Assembly (NCBI GenBank): GCA_025454275.1
Contig: JALOOS010000021.1
Span: forward strand, 1 to 11,261
Reading direction: 5' to 3'
DNA: 11,261 nt
Source of the DNA: Desulfobacterales bacterium
Lineage (GTDB): Bacteria; Desulfobacterota; Desulfobacteria; Desulfobacterales; SpSt-501
Shown here: one piece after another, positions 1 through 6,616 of the stretch
Numbering within the stretch: position 1 is the first letter of the stretch
How the letters are laid out: each line of letters begins with the position of its first letter
The notes under the pieces: generated by a model
Databases searched by the model: none
Told to the model about the DNA's origin: nothing
The model's input: only the letters and a program-made list of their open reading frames with translations
Made by a program: the position numbers and the translations under genes

Positions 1-1527
1 GCGGCACAAGGCCGATCGGCGTTTCGCGCGCACCGGCTTTGCCGCTCACCCGCTCGCACATCCACTTGAGCACGCGGCTGTTTTCGCCGTAGCCCGGCCA
101 CAGGAACTTCCCCTCCGGGCCCTTGCGGAACCAGTTGACGTAAAAGATGCGCGGGGCCTTGGGGCCGAACCGATCGCCCATTTCGAACCAGTGCTGGAAG
201 TAGTCGCCCATGTTGTAGCCGCAAAAAGGCTTCATGGCGAAAGGGTCGCGCCGCAGGTTGCCCACCGCGCCGATGTTGGCGGCCGTCTGCGCCGGCCGCC
301 GAAGACGAAGATGTCGATCGGCACCCCCTCGGGCTTCTCCCAGTCCTGGCTGATGACAGGGCACTGTGCGGCCGGAGCGGTAAACCGGGCGTTGGGGTGG
401 GCCGCATCCCGTTTGCTGCCCGGGGTCCAGTCCTTGCCTTTCCAATCGATGGCATGGCTCGGCGGCGGGCCGTCGAACCCTTCCCACCAGATGTCGCCCT
501 CGTCCGTGAGCGCGCAGTTGGTGAAGATGATGTTCTCCTTGAGGCTGTCCATGGCCGCCGGGTTGGATTCGTAGGAGGTGCCCGGAGCCACCCCGAAAAA
601 TCCGCTCTCAGGGTTGATGGCATAGGGGCGGCCGTCCGGCCCGGTCTTCATCCAGCAGATGTCGTCGCCGATGCACTCGGCCTTCCAGCCGGGGATGGTG
701 GGGTGGATCATGGCGAGGTTGGTCTTGCCGCAGGCCGAGGGAAAGGCGGCGGCGATGTGGAACCGCCGCCCCGCAGGGTCGGTCAGCCTCAGGATCAACA
801 TGTGCTCGGCCATCCACCTCTCGCGCCGCGCGACGGCCGAGGCGATGCGGAGGGCCAGGCATTTCTTCCCGAGCAGGGCGTTGCCCCCGTAGCCCGACCC
901 GTAGGACCAGATCAGGTTCTCGTCCGGAAAATGGCTGATGTATTTCTGCTCGATCGGCGCGCAGGGCCAGGGCACGTCCTTCTGACCGGGCGCGAGGGGA
1001 GCGCCGATCGAGTGCAGGCAGGGGATGAACTCGCCCTCCGTGCCCAGGACCGCGAGCACCCGGCTCCCCACACGGGTCATGATGTGCATGTTGCAGACCA
1101 CGTAGGGGCTGTCGGTGATCTCGACGCCGATCTTGGCGAGCGGGGATCCGATCGGGCCCATGGAGAAGGGGATGACATAAAGGGTTCGGCCGCGCATGCA
1201 TCCCTTGTAATAGCCGCGCATGGTGCGCTTGAGCTCGCCGGGATCGGTCCAGTTGTTGGTGGGGCCGGCCTCGATCCGGCTGGGGGTGCTGATGAAGGTG
1301 CGGTCCTCGACCCGGGCGACGTCGCTCGGGTCGGAGCGGAAGAGGAAGCTGTTGGGGCGCTTGGCGAGGGGGATGGCCGCACCGCCGGCCGCCATCTGGC
1401 GCATCAGCCGATTGTACTCCTCCGTTGAGCCGTCGCACCAGTGGATCCGGTCGGGTTCGCACATCCGGGCGCATTCCTGGACCCACTGATTGAGCAGGGG
1501 ATGGTTCGAGGGCGCTTTCATGGGCAT
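1..1527 (-). pseudogene. pckG: GTP-dependent phosphoenolpyruvate carboxykinase, frameshifted with internal deletion; C-terminus beyond window edge
   Basis: PEP carboxykinase (GTP) interconverts oxaloacetate + GTP and PEP + CO2 + GDP in the cytosol, the entry step of gluconeogenesis. Family hallmarks are clear: VARVEDRT and GPTNNW (substrate loop), SYGSGYGGNALLGKKC and AEHM (metal-site Lys and His), the P-loop FPSACGKTNLAM with its active-site Cys, the metal-binding GDDICWM, and NPESGFFGVAPGTS. The reading frame is intact to residue 413 (FGGRR, ends at base 289), then shifts and stops at 232. The remainder continues in another frame from base 289 to the window edge, starting QTAANIGAVGNLRRDPFAMK and including FCGYNMGDYFQHW. 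Against family members such as human PCK1, about 27 residues between FGGRR and TAA are missing, so this is a deletion plus a frameshift, not a single-base slip. An assembly error is possible. Start: ATG at 1527 with GGAG 4 bases upstream; ATG at 1521 gives 10-base spacing and is equally plausible. Family assignment is very sure; whether it is truly broken is less so. Confidence 0.9.
278..300. repeat. GC-only hairpin at the pckG deletion junction
   Basis: GGCGGCCG (278-285) and CGGCCGCC (293-300) form a perfect 8-bp inverted repeat around a 7-base loop. The point where the pckG reading frame breaks (around 289) lies in the loop. Such a structure could promote replication slippage or cause polymerase or assembly skipping. 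Confidence 0.75.
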
Positions 1528-1597
1528 CGATCTCCAATCGTCGGAATTGGACTCCCGGTGTCGACGGCTTCCAGGAAAGTCGTCAAGGCCTATAACG

Positions 1598-1626
1598 ATG
1601 TTATTTTAGGGTTTGTGGGAAGTCAA
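1598..1626 (-). promoter_or_regulatory. Predicted sigma70-like promoter for pckG
   Basis: On the minus strand, TTGACT (1626-1621) is separated by exactly 17 bases from TAACAT (1603-1598). The transcript would start near 1591, giving a leader of about 64 bases before the pckG start. Matches are 5/6 at -35 and 4/6 at -10. Predicted from sequence only. Confidence 0.5.
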
Positions 1627-1663
1627 GAAAAAGGCGGGAATAGCAAACACTCACCACCCTCCG

Positions 1664-1692
1664 TTGACTCCCGCGCCCCCATCGGCTATCCT
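1664..1692 (+). promoter_or_regulatory. Predicted sigma70-like promoter for the glycosyltransferase operon
   Basis: TTGACT (1664-1669) and TATCCT (1687-1692) are separated by 17 bases on the plus strand. The start would be near 1699, about 65 bases before the ATG at 1765. It is back-to-back with the pckG promoter (37 bases between the two -35 boxes), so one regulator bound between them could affect both. Confidence 0.5.
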
Positions 1693-1764
1693 CCGTAAAT
1701 CCTCAGGCGATGCGCATGGGACGCCCGCTGAAGGAGTTCGCCACCTCGGTCCGAGTCCGCCGCC

Positions 1765-2922
1765 ATGGTTCAATCCGCCGCGACCGCCCTGCGGTCCTTT
1801 TTCTGCAACCCGGCCGTGCGCCGGAGCCTCGCACTGGCCGCCGTGTGGCTCGTCATCGTCAACATCTTCGCCCTGATGGCCTTCAACCGGCTGAATCTGG
1901 GGCTCGACACCGCCATGGGGTGGATCACCCCGGAAATCTATAAAGTCAAGCAAAGCTGGAACATCATCGATCTCCACAACCGCTGGGACGCCGCCTGGTA
2001 CCTCGATATCGCCGAAAAAGGCTACTACCTGCGGGGCGAGGGCGAGCAGGCCAACGTGGTGTTCTTCCCGCTCTACCCGCTGCTGGTCCGCCTGGCGGGG
2101 TTTCTGACCGGCGGGAACCTGGTTCTGGCCGGCTGGATCGTCAGCAGCCTCTTTCTCGCACTCGCCGTGGCCACGCTGACCCGGCTCACCCAGGAGTTCC
2201 ATCCGGAGCTCGACCCGACCGGCCCGGTGCTCTGTCTCCTGGTCTTTCCTACCGCCTTCTTCCTGAACGCCGTCTACACCGAATCGCTCTTTCTCTTTCT
2301 TTCGCTGGCCGCGACTTATTTCGCCCTCAAGCGCCGCTTCGTCTGGGCGGCGGTCCTGACAGCCCTGGCCTCCGCCACGCGGGTGGCCGGCCTGTTCCTG
2401 TGCGTTATTCTCCTCGTCGAATTCATCCAGGCCCATGGCGTCCGGGCCCTGTTCTCACCGCGCCGAGCCTGGCCCCTTCTGATCGCCCCCCTCGGGGTCC
2501 TCGCGTTCTTCATGCACCACTGGATCGTGTTCGGTGATTTTTTTCTCTTCCTGAAGGTTCAGCGATCCTTCGGCCGCGATTTCCAGTCGGACCTGGCAGA
2601 GTACCTGATCGTGCGCAACAACCCCGACATGGTCCACACCCTGCTCGACCTCACCTTCACGCTCATCGCGATCCTCTTCACCTTTCTTGCACTGAAGCGC
2701 TTCCGGCTCTCCTACGGCCTATACATGCTGGTGTCCCTGGCGGTGGCCCTGAGCACGGGAACCGCCCTCGGAATCGCCCGGTACGCCATGGTGATGTTCC
2801 CCATCCACCTTCTCGCGGCCGGCATCCCCTCCTTTGTCGGTCGCAGCGCCTGGCTTTTCGCCTCCAGCCTGCTGCTGGCCCTCAATATCACCCGCTTCGT
2901 CCACCATTACTGGGCCGGGTGA
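1765..2922 (+). CDS. GT-C superfamily membrane glycosyltransferase, PIG-V/mannosyltransferase-like
   Basis: A 385-residue integral membrane protein with many hydrophobic segments, the first at about residues 22-40 and others filling most of the chain after residue 95. It carries the pattern of PIG-V-like GT-C enzymes: W74-D75 within RWDAAWYLDIAEKGYY on the first extracytoplasmic loop, FFPLYP at 100-105, and ARYAMVMFPIHL near the C-terminus. GT-C enzymes use a polyprenyl-phosphate sugar donor on the outer face of the membrane; the Asp in the first loop is the usual catalytic candidate. The next gene makes the type of donor such an enzyme would use, and starts 11 bases after this stop codon. 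ATG 1765 is the first possible start after an in-frame stop at 1729. It has no good Shine-Dalgarno; AAGGAG at 1731 is too far away. The exact sugar and acceptor are unknown. A hydrophobic protein of another GT-C family (GT39/ArnT-like) is the main alternative. Confidence 0.8.
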   Translation: MVQSAATALRSFFCNPAVRRSLALAAVWLVIVNIFALMAFNRLNLGLDTAMGWITPEIYKVKQSWNIIDLHNRWDAAWYLDIAEKGYYLRGEGEQANVVFFPLYPLLVRLAGFLTGGNLVLAGWIVSSLFLALAVATLTRLTQEFHPELDPTGPVLCLLVFPTAFFLNAVYTESLFLFLSLAATYFALKRRFVWAAVLTALASATRVAGLFLCVILLVEFIQAHGVRALFSPRRAWPLLIAPLGVLAFFMHHWIVFGDFFLFLKVQRSFGRDFQSDLAEYLIVRNNPDMVHTLLDLTFTLIAILFTFLALKRFRLSYGLYMLVSLAVALSTGTALGIARYAMVMFPIHLLAAGIPSFVGRSAWLFASSLLLALNITRFVHHYWAG

Positions 2923-2933
2923 CAGGAGCGGCC

Positions 2934-3944
2934 ATGAACGCGATCGCACCGATACCCCCCTCGCCCCAAAAAACCGCCGGCCGCCGGCCGATGGTCAGCG
3001 TGGTCGTACCCGCCTTCAACGAGGCGGAGAGCATCCCCCTGCTTCACGGGAGGGTCGCCGCGGTGCTGGATGCGATCGTCCCCGGCGACTGGGAGCTCAT
3101 CTTCGTGGACGACGGCAGCCGCGATGCCACCTGGGCGGTGATCTCCTCCCTGGCCGAGAAGTCGCCCGCCGTCCGGGGAGCCCGGCTGTCGCGCAATTTC
3201 GGCCACCAGTATGCCCTCATGGCCGGGATGGAGATGGCGGCCGGGGAGGCCGTGATCAGCATGGACTGCGACCTCCAGCACCCGGTGGAGATGCTCCCCG
3301 TTCTGATCGCGAAATGGCGGGAGGGGTTCAAGGTCGTAAAAACGCTGCGCGAGGACGACCGCGAGCTCGGCTGGTTCAAGCGGGTCACCTCGCGCGGCTT
3401 TTACCGCCTCTTTTCGTATCTGAGCGGGGTCAAGATGCAGCCGGGCATGGCCGACTTCCGCCTGCTCGACCGCCAGGCCCTGAACGAGCTGATGCGCTTC
3501 CGGGAGGAGGGCCTTTTCCTGCGCGGCCTGACCGAATGGATCGGCTTTGCCTCCTGTGCCGTGCCCTACCGGGCCGGGGAGCGAGCCTGCGGACGGTCCC
3601 GCTACAGCTTCCGCAAGATGGTGAGCCTCGCCTGGAGGGGGGTCAGCTCGTTTTCGATCCTGCCCCTCAGGCTCGGCATCATGCTCGGCCTGATCGGGAG
3701 CGTCGTCTCGGCATTCGGCGTCTTCTACGCCTTCTACGGCAAGATTTTCGGCTATGGCACGGTCCCCGGCTGGGCCTCGACCCTGATGGTGGTCTCGCTG
3801 CTCTTTTCGCTGCTCTTCGTCTACCTGGGGATCCTCGGCGAATACATCGGCCGCATCGTGATCGAAGTGCGCCGGCGCCCGCGCTTCATCGTCGGCGAAA
3901 CCACGGGGCGCCCGCGCCGGGATCCCCCGCCCCCCGCCCCGTGA
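2934..3944 (+). CDS. GT2 family polyprenyl-phosphate glycosyltransferase (ArnC/GtrB/DPM1-like)
   Basis: A 336-residue inverting glycosyltransferase expected to move a sugar from a nucleotide donor onto undecaprenyl (polyprenyl) phosphate at the inner face of the membrane. Visible motifs are VVVPAFNE (residues 23-30), FVDDGSRD (from 57), the metal/nucleotide-binding DCD in MDCDLQHP (110-117), and GRSRYSFRKM before the membrane domain. Two C-terminal transmembrane helices at about 246-268 and 283-305 give the GtrB/ArnC/FlmF architecture, and the length is normal for it. ATG 2934 is chosen because AGGAG (2924-2928) sits 5 bases upstream; an in-frame GTG at 2919 overlaps the previous stop and lacks such a site. 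The last residues form a Pro/Arg-rich tail. The stop overlaps the next gene's GTG, so translation is probably coupled. The sugar is not readable from sequence; the neighbouring deacetylase suggests an N-acetylhexosamine. Confidence 0.9.
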   Translation: MNAIAPIPPSPQKTAGRRPMVSVVVPAFNEAESIPLLHGRVAAVLDAIVPGDWELIFVDDGSRDATWAVISSLAEKSPAVRGARLSRNFGHQYALMAGMEMAAGEAVISMDCDLQHPVEMLPVLIAKWREGFKVVKTLREDDRELGWFKRVTSRGFYRLFSYLSGVKMQPGMADFRLLDRQALNELMRFREEGLFLRGLTEWIGFASCAVPYRAGERACGRSRYSFRKMVSLAWRGVSSFSILPLRLGIMLGLIGSVVSAFGVFYAFYGKIFGYGTVPGWASTLMVVSLLFSLLFVYLGILGEYIGRIVIEVRRRPRFIVGETTGRPRRDPPPPAP

Positions 3945-4801
3945 AGCACCCCGCCCCCGCCATCCGGCTGGTCGTAAACGCCGACGACCTGGGCGTATCG
4001 GAGCGCGTCAACGAAGGGATCCTCCTCGCCCACCGCCGCGGTATCGTGACCGCAGCCTCCCTGATGGCGGTGGGCCGCGCCTTCGACCAGGCGGTCGACT
4101 GGTGCCGGGCGTTTCCTGCGCTTGACGTCGGGGTGCATTTGACCCTGGTGGCGGAAACCCCGTTGCGGCCGAAGTCGCCCCTGGCCGGCCCGGACGGCCG
4201 CCTCCCCGCGAGCGCCGGCGCCTTCCTGCTGCGCTGGGCGGCCGGCGGGTTCCGGCGGGAGGAGCTCCGCGCCGAGTGCACAGCCCAGATCGAACGGGTC
4301 CTGGGCCGGGGCCTGCGCGTCACTCACCTCGACAGCCATCAGCATGTGCACGCCTTGCCCGGGGTGGCCGAGCTTTGCCTGGATCTCGCCGCACGCTATG
4401 GGATCCCCTTCGTACGGGTACCTGTGGAACAGACGGCAGTGGAGGCTCCGCCCGGCCGGCACGAGTTGAAACGGATCGGCGGCGCGGCGGCCCTCGGCAT
4501 CACCTGGGCGCTGGCGCGGCTTGCCGGCGCAAGGCCGCCGGAGGGCCGAGGGTTGAGATTTATAGGGTTTCTGGACGGCGGGCGCCTGAATCGCGGCCGG
4601 CTCGATCGGCTGCTCCGCCGGCTGCGGCCGGGGGGGCCCTATGAGCTCATGTGCCACCCCGGATTCGCCCCGGAGGAGGCGGAGATCCGCCGCTGGGGCT
4701 ACCGCCACGAAGAGGAGCTGCACGCCCTGGCCGACCCGGCGCTCAGGACCGCTCTCCCCGGCCGCGGCATCCGGCTTTGCCGCTTCGCTGACCTCATCTG
4801 A
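3941..4801 (+). CDS. ChbG/HpnK (YdjC, NaxD-like) family carbohydrate deacetylase
   Basis: A 286-residue metal-dependent deacetylase removing acetyl groups from N-acetylated sugars. Family members include ChbG (chitooligosaccharides), HpnK (hopanoid loci) and Francisella NaxD (undecaprenyl-phosphate GalNAc). Visible features are the VVNADDLGVSERVNEGI block with the D15-D16 dyad, HRRGIVTAASLM, GVHLTLV with H66, and THLDSHQHVHALPG (128-141) carrying the histidine cluster. Length is normal. Start: GTG 3941, whose last two bases overlap the upstream TGA (GTGA). No Shine-Dalgarno is visible, consistent with translation coupled to the GT2 gene. The frame is open far upstream, but that part only shadows the GT2 gene. 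Its position directly behind a polyprenyl-phosphate glycosyltransferase favours a lipid-linked aminosugar substrate over chitin fragments; that is inference. No signal peptide is seen, so it acts in the cytosol or at the inner membrane face. Confidence 0.88.
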   Translation: MKHPAPAIRLVVNADDLGVSERVNEGILLAHRRGIVTAASLMAVGRAFDQAVDWCRAFPALDVGVHLTLVAETPLRPKSPLAGPDGRLPASAGAFLLRWAAGGFRREELRAECTAQIERVLGRGLRVTHLDSHQHVHALPGVAELCLDLAARYGIPFVRVPVEQTAVEAPPGRHELKRIGGAAALGITWALARLAGARPPEGRGLRFIGFLDGGRLNRGRLDRLLRRLRPGGPYELMCHPGFAPEEAEIRRWGYRHEEELHALADPALRTALPGRGIRLCRFADLI

Positions 4802-4824
4802 GCTTCGCTCCCCCGGCACAACTT

Positions 4825-4863
4825 TGGCAAAGGGGGGAGAGGGGATTTTCCCAAGGATTGCCA
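4825..4863. terminator. Weak inverted repeat between convergent genes
   Basis: TGGCAA (4825-4830) and TTGCCA (4858-4863) are perfectly complementary around a 27-base G-rich spacer, and a short GGGA/TCCC hairpin fits inside. It lies in the 69-base gap between the converging deacetylase and methyltransferase genes, where a two-way terminator would be expected. There is no clear U-tract on either strand, so this is a weak call. Confidence 0.25.
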
Positions 4864-4870
4864 GGGTTGA

Positions 4871-5551
4871 TTAAACCCGATCCGGCCGGTCGGCCGGCGG
4901 GTCGGGGGGCTTCCGCGCGACAAAGAGATGGTGGCTGACCCAGTTCGCGGAGTGAAGGGGCCGCGACTCCACCACGGCAAGGCCCGCCTGTTCCAGCGCC
5001 AGGCGGTAGGTTTCGGGCGATTCGAAGTGCGGCCGGTCCCCCTTGGTGATCCTGAACACCCGCACCGACAACGCCTCCTGGGCCATGATGGCCCAGTATT
5101 TCCAGCGCGGCCGGTCGACCACCTCCTTCATGACCAGCCGCCCCCCCGGCCGCAGGACCCTGGCGCAGCCGGCCAGGATTTCGGCCCAGACATCCCGCCG
5201 TACGGTGTAGAGCACGTCGACGATCGACACCGCATCAAAGGCGGAAGATTGAAATTCTCCCAGGCTGCGGGCGCAGAACTCGACCCCGGGAAGGGCCGAT
5301 CGGCGGGCGACGGCGATTTTCTCCGCGTCGTGGTCGACGCCGCAGAGCTGAAGCCCCCTCCGGGAGGGGTCCCTTGCCAGCAGGTTGAGGAGCAGGCCGT
5401 GGCCGCAGCCCATGTCCAGCACCGCCCCCCGGGTCGGAAAACACTCCATGAGCGGCGTAAAGGGGCAGGTCAGCGCGCGCACAAGGGCGTGCACGCGGGT
5501 CCCCGCGGCTTCCCCGCGGTAGATGCTCCAGGCGGCGCGCACGTTATTCAT
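4871..5551 (-). CDS. Class I SAM-dependent methyltransferase (second of pair)
   Basis: A 226-residue soluble protein with a Rossmann-type SAM-binding core: motif I VLDMGCGHG (44-52), the acidic SAM-ribose-binding strand end GVDHD (71-75), the FDAVSIVDVLYTV strand, and VLRPGGRLVMKEVVDRP. It belongs to the broad Methyltransf_11/25 group. The substrate cannot be read; no quinone- or rRNA-specific motif is seen. ATG 5551 overlaps the end of the upstream methyltransferase by 8 bases (5544-5551), with little Shine-Dalgarno of its own, so the pair is very probably one operon with coupled translation. The C-terminal tail is Pro/Asp/Arg-rich. It converges on the glycosyltransferase operon, and small methyltransferases of this kind often accompany lipid-linked sugar genes. 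A role in methylating the same glycolipid is a guess from context. Confidence 0.85.
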   Translation of the reverse strand: MNNVRAAWSIYRGEAAGTRVHALVRALTCPFTPLMECFPTRGAVLDMGCGHGLLLNLLARDPSRRGLQLCGVDHDAEKIAVARRSALPGVEFCARSLGEFQSSAFDAVSIVDVLYTVRRDVWAEILAGCARVLRPGGRLVMKEVVDRPRWKYWAIMAQEALSVRVFRITKGDRPHFESPETYRLALEQAGLAVVESRPLHSANWVSHHLFVARKPPDPPADRPDRV

Positions 5552-6272
5552 GGCGGGTGAACATGGCCCAGAACTGCGCGCCGACCGGAACTCCCGCCAG
5601 CGCGGCGTCGATGGCCCGCAGGAATTTTACCCGCTGCCAGGCGGGAGGGAAGATATTGAGGTAGGCGTGGCGCATGTAGCGGCAGCCGCTCGCCTCGAAG
5701 AGGCGGCGGACCGCGATGAGCGAGAGCAGTCGGGCCTCCTTGTCGAAGGGGCAGACCTTCACGAGCAGACGGGCCAGGGGGTTGATCGGATTGTGCTCCC
5801 AGATCACCAGGCGCGCCCCCGGCGACATCCGGGCGTGAAGTTCCCTTGCCGCCTGTGCCCGGTCGAGCGGAGCGATGTGGTGAAAAACGTTGCAGCTGAT
5901 GATGAAATCGAACCCCTTTCCGGGCGGGAGCTCATGCAGGCGCCGCGCCAGGCGCACGCGCGGGTCGCCCGCAATCCGCTCGGCCTCCCGGAGCGATTCG
6001 ATCGAGGGCTCAACACCGAAAAGCCGCAGGCGGCCGGCCTCAAGCAGGGGCTGCAGCGGGCCCGCATCCAGAAGGTAGCGGAAGAGGCGGCCGTTGCCGC
6101 ACCCGAAGTCCAGGTAGCGGAACTCCCCGCTGCCGGTGCCCTTCCCGATCCATCGTGCGACCCACTCGGCTTTCTGGCGTACGAACTCATCGCTGCTGAC
6201 GCCCGGGGGCAGACTGCGGTCGTGGATCCTCTCGTAGTCGCGCGCCACGCGGTCGAACACCGTATTGCCCAT
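5544..6272 (-). CDS. Class I SAM-dependent methyltransferase (first of pair)
   Basis: A 242-residue methyltransferase with motif I YLDFGCGNGRL (53-63), the FGVEPS strand end, a FDFIISCNVFHHI strand and a MSPGARLVIWEHNPINPL segment. The second half (PFDKEA, AVRRLFEASG, YLNIFPP) resembles methyltransferases found near polyprenol-linked sugar genes; this is from memory of such neighbourhoods, not a search. The N-terminus (NTVFDRVARDYERIHD) is the usual cap helix. Start ATG 6272 has GGGAG 10 bases upstream. A strong predicted promoter lies about 95 bases upstream. It overlaps the next methyltransferase by 8 bases. The two share fold but little sequence, so they are unlikely to be a recent duplication. 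Substrate unknown. Confidence 0.85.
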   Translation of the reverse strand: MGNTVFDRVARDYERIHDRSLPPGVSSDEFVRQKAEWVARWIGKGTGSGEFRYLDFGCGNGRLFRYLLDAGPLQPLLEAGRLRLFGVEPSIESLREAERIAGDPRVRLARRLHELPPGKGFDFIISCNVFHHIAPLDRAQAARELHARMSPGARLVIWEHNPINPLARLLVKVCPFDKEARLLSLIAVRRLFEASGCRYMRHAYLNIFPPAWQRVKFLRAIDAALAGVPVGAQFWAMFTRHE

Positions 6273-6365
6273 TCGGGGAGAGCTCCCGCAATTGAGGCGG
6301 ATAAACAGGCCGCCGGTTGAAGCCGGGCCGGCGCCTTTGTGCCTGAGGAGCCGGCCCGAACGTTT

Positions 6366-6394
6366 CCCATACCACTGCGGTCGTGGCCTGTCAA
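6366..6394 (-). promoter_or_regulatory. Predicted sigma70-like promoter for the methyltransferase pair
   Basis: On the minus strand, a perfect -35 TTGACA (6394-6389) is followed after 17 bases by TATGGG (6371-6366). The transcript would start near 6358, leaving a leader of about 85 bases. The -35 is consensus and the -10 matches only 3/6. Confidence 0.45.
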
Positions 6395-6498
6395 ATCGGC
6401 CGGTTATCGAATGTTAATAAGTTTCAAGTGATTGGAACCCAATGGCCCGATTCGCATAGCGCACCCTATGTCCCGCGCCCACCGGGTAGATGTCGCAC

Positions 6499-6526
6499 GC
6501 GGCCGACTTCGGGGCTTTTCGGCCGC
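6499..6526. repeat. GC stem-loop upstream of the HEAT/zinc-ribbon gene promoter
   Basis: GCGGCCG (6499-6505) and CGGCCGC (6520-6526) form a perfect 7-bp stem with a 14-base loop, ending 9 bases before the predicted -35 box. It may be an operator-like element or chance in GC-rich DNA. Confidence 0.35.
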
Positions 6527-6535
6527 CCGGACGGT

Positions 6536-6564
6536 TTGACAAGCCAGCGGCCGCCTCTTAGATT
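6536..6564 (+). promoter_or_regulatory. Predicted sigma70-like promoter for the HEAT/zinc-ribbon and L,D-transpeptidase genes
   Basis: Consensus -35 TTGACA (6536-6541), 17-base spacer, -10 TAGATT (6559-6564, 4/6). Transcription would begin near 6571, about 46 bases before the ATG at 6617. Confidence 0.55.
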
Positions 6565-6616
6565 GTCCCGCAGGAAATTCAATCCACCTTCACCCCAAAC
6601 GTTAGGACGAAAACGC

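Larger units (their letters stand above)
6273..6616. other. 344-base divergent intergenic region
   Basis: It separates the minus-strand methyltransferase pair from the plus-strand HEAT/zinc-ribbon gene. It holds one predicted promoter for each side (6366-6394 minus, 6536-6564 plus) and a GC stem-loop at 6499-6526. The plus-strand frame of the HEAT gene stays open upstream to 6383, but that stretch has no family-like sequence and is read as non-coding. Nothing else recognised. Confidence 0.6.

Noticed and set aside
397..1428. Long plus-strand open frame opposite pckG (343 codons)
   Set aside because: It is the antisense shadow of pckG, Gly/Arg/Ala-rich with no recognisable domain; pckG motifs on the minus strand are unmistakable.
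1651..2436. Minus-strand open frame of 261 codons
   Set aside because: Antisense of the GT-C gene and its leader; composition rich in Gly, Glu and Gln with no domain, as expected for a shadow of a hydrophobic gene.
2834..3940. Upstream part of the open frame that contains the deacetylase
   Set aside because: It shadows the GT2 gene in another frame and is Arg/Pro/Gly-rich; family similarity begins only after GTG 3941. It is not a fusion protein.
3941..4801. A hopanoid biosynthesis locus based on HpnK similarity
   Set aside because: No squalene-hopene cyclase or other hpn genes are in the window; the GT2 and GT-C neighbours fit lipid-linked sugar chemistry better.
3821..4819. Minus-strand open frame of 332 codons
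   Set aside because: Antisense shadow of the deacetylase gene with low-complexity composition.
5523..6320. Plus-strand open frame of 265 codons
   Set aside because: Antisense of the first methyltransferase, which has clear SAM-binding motifs.
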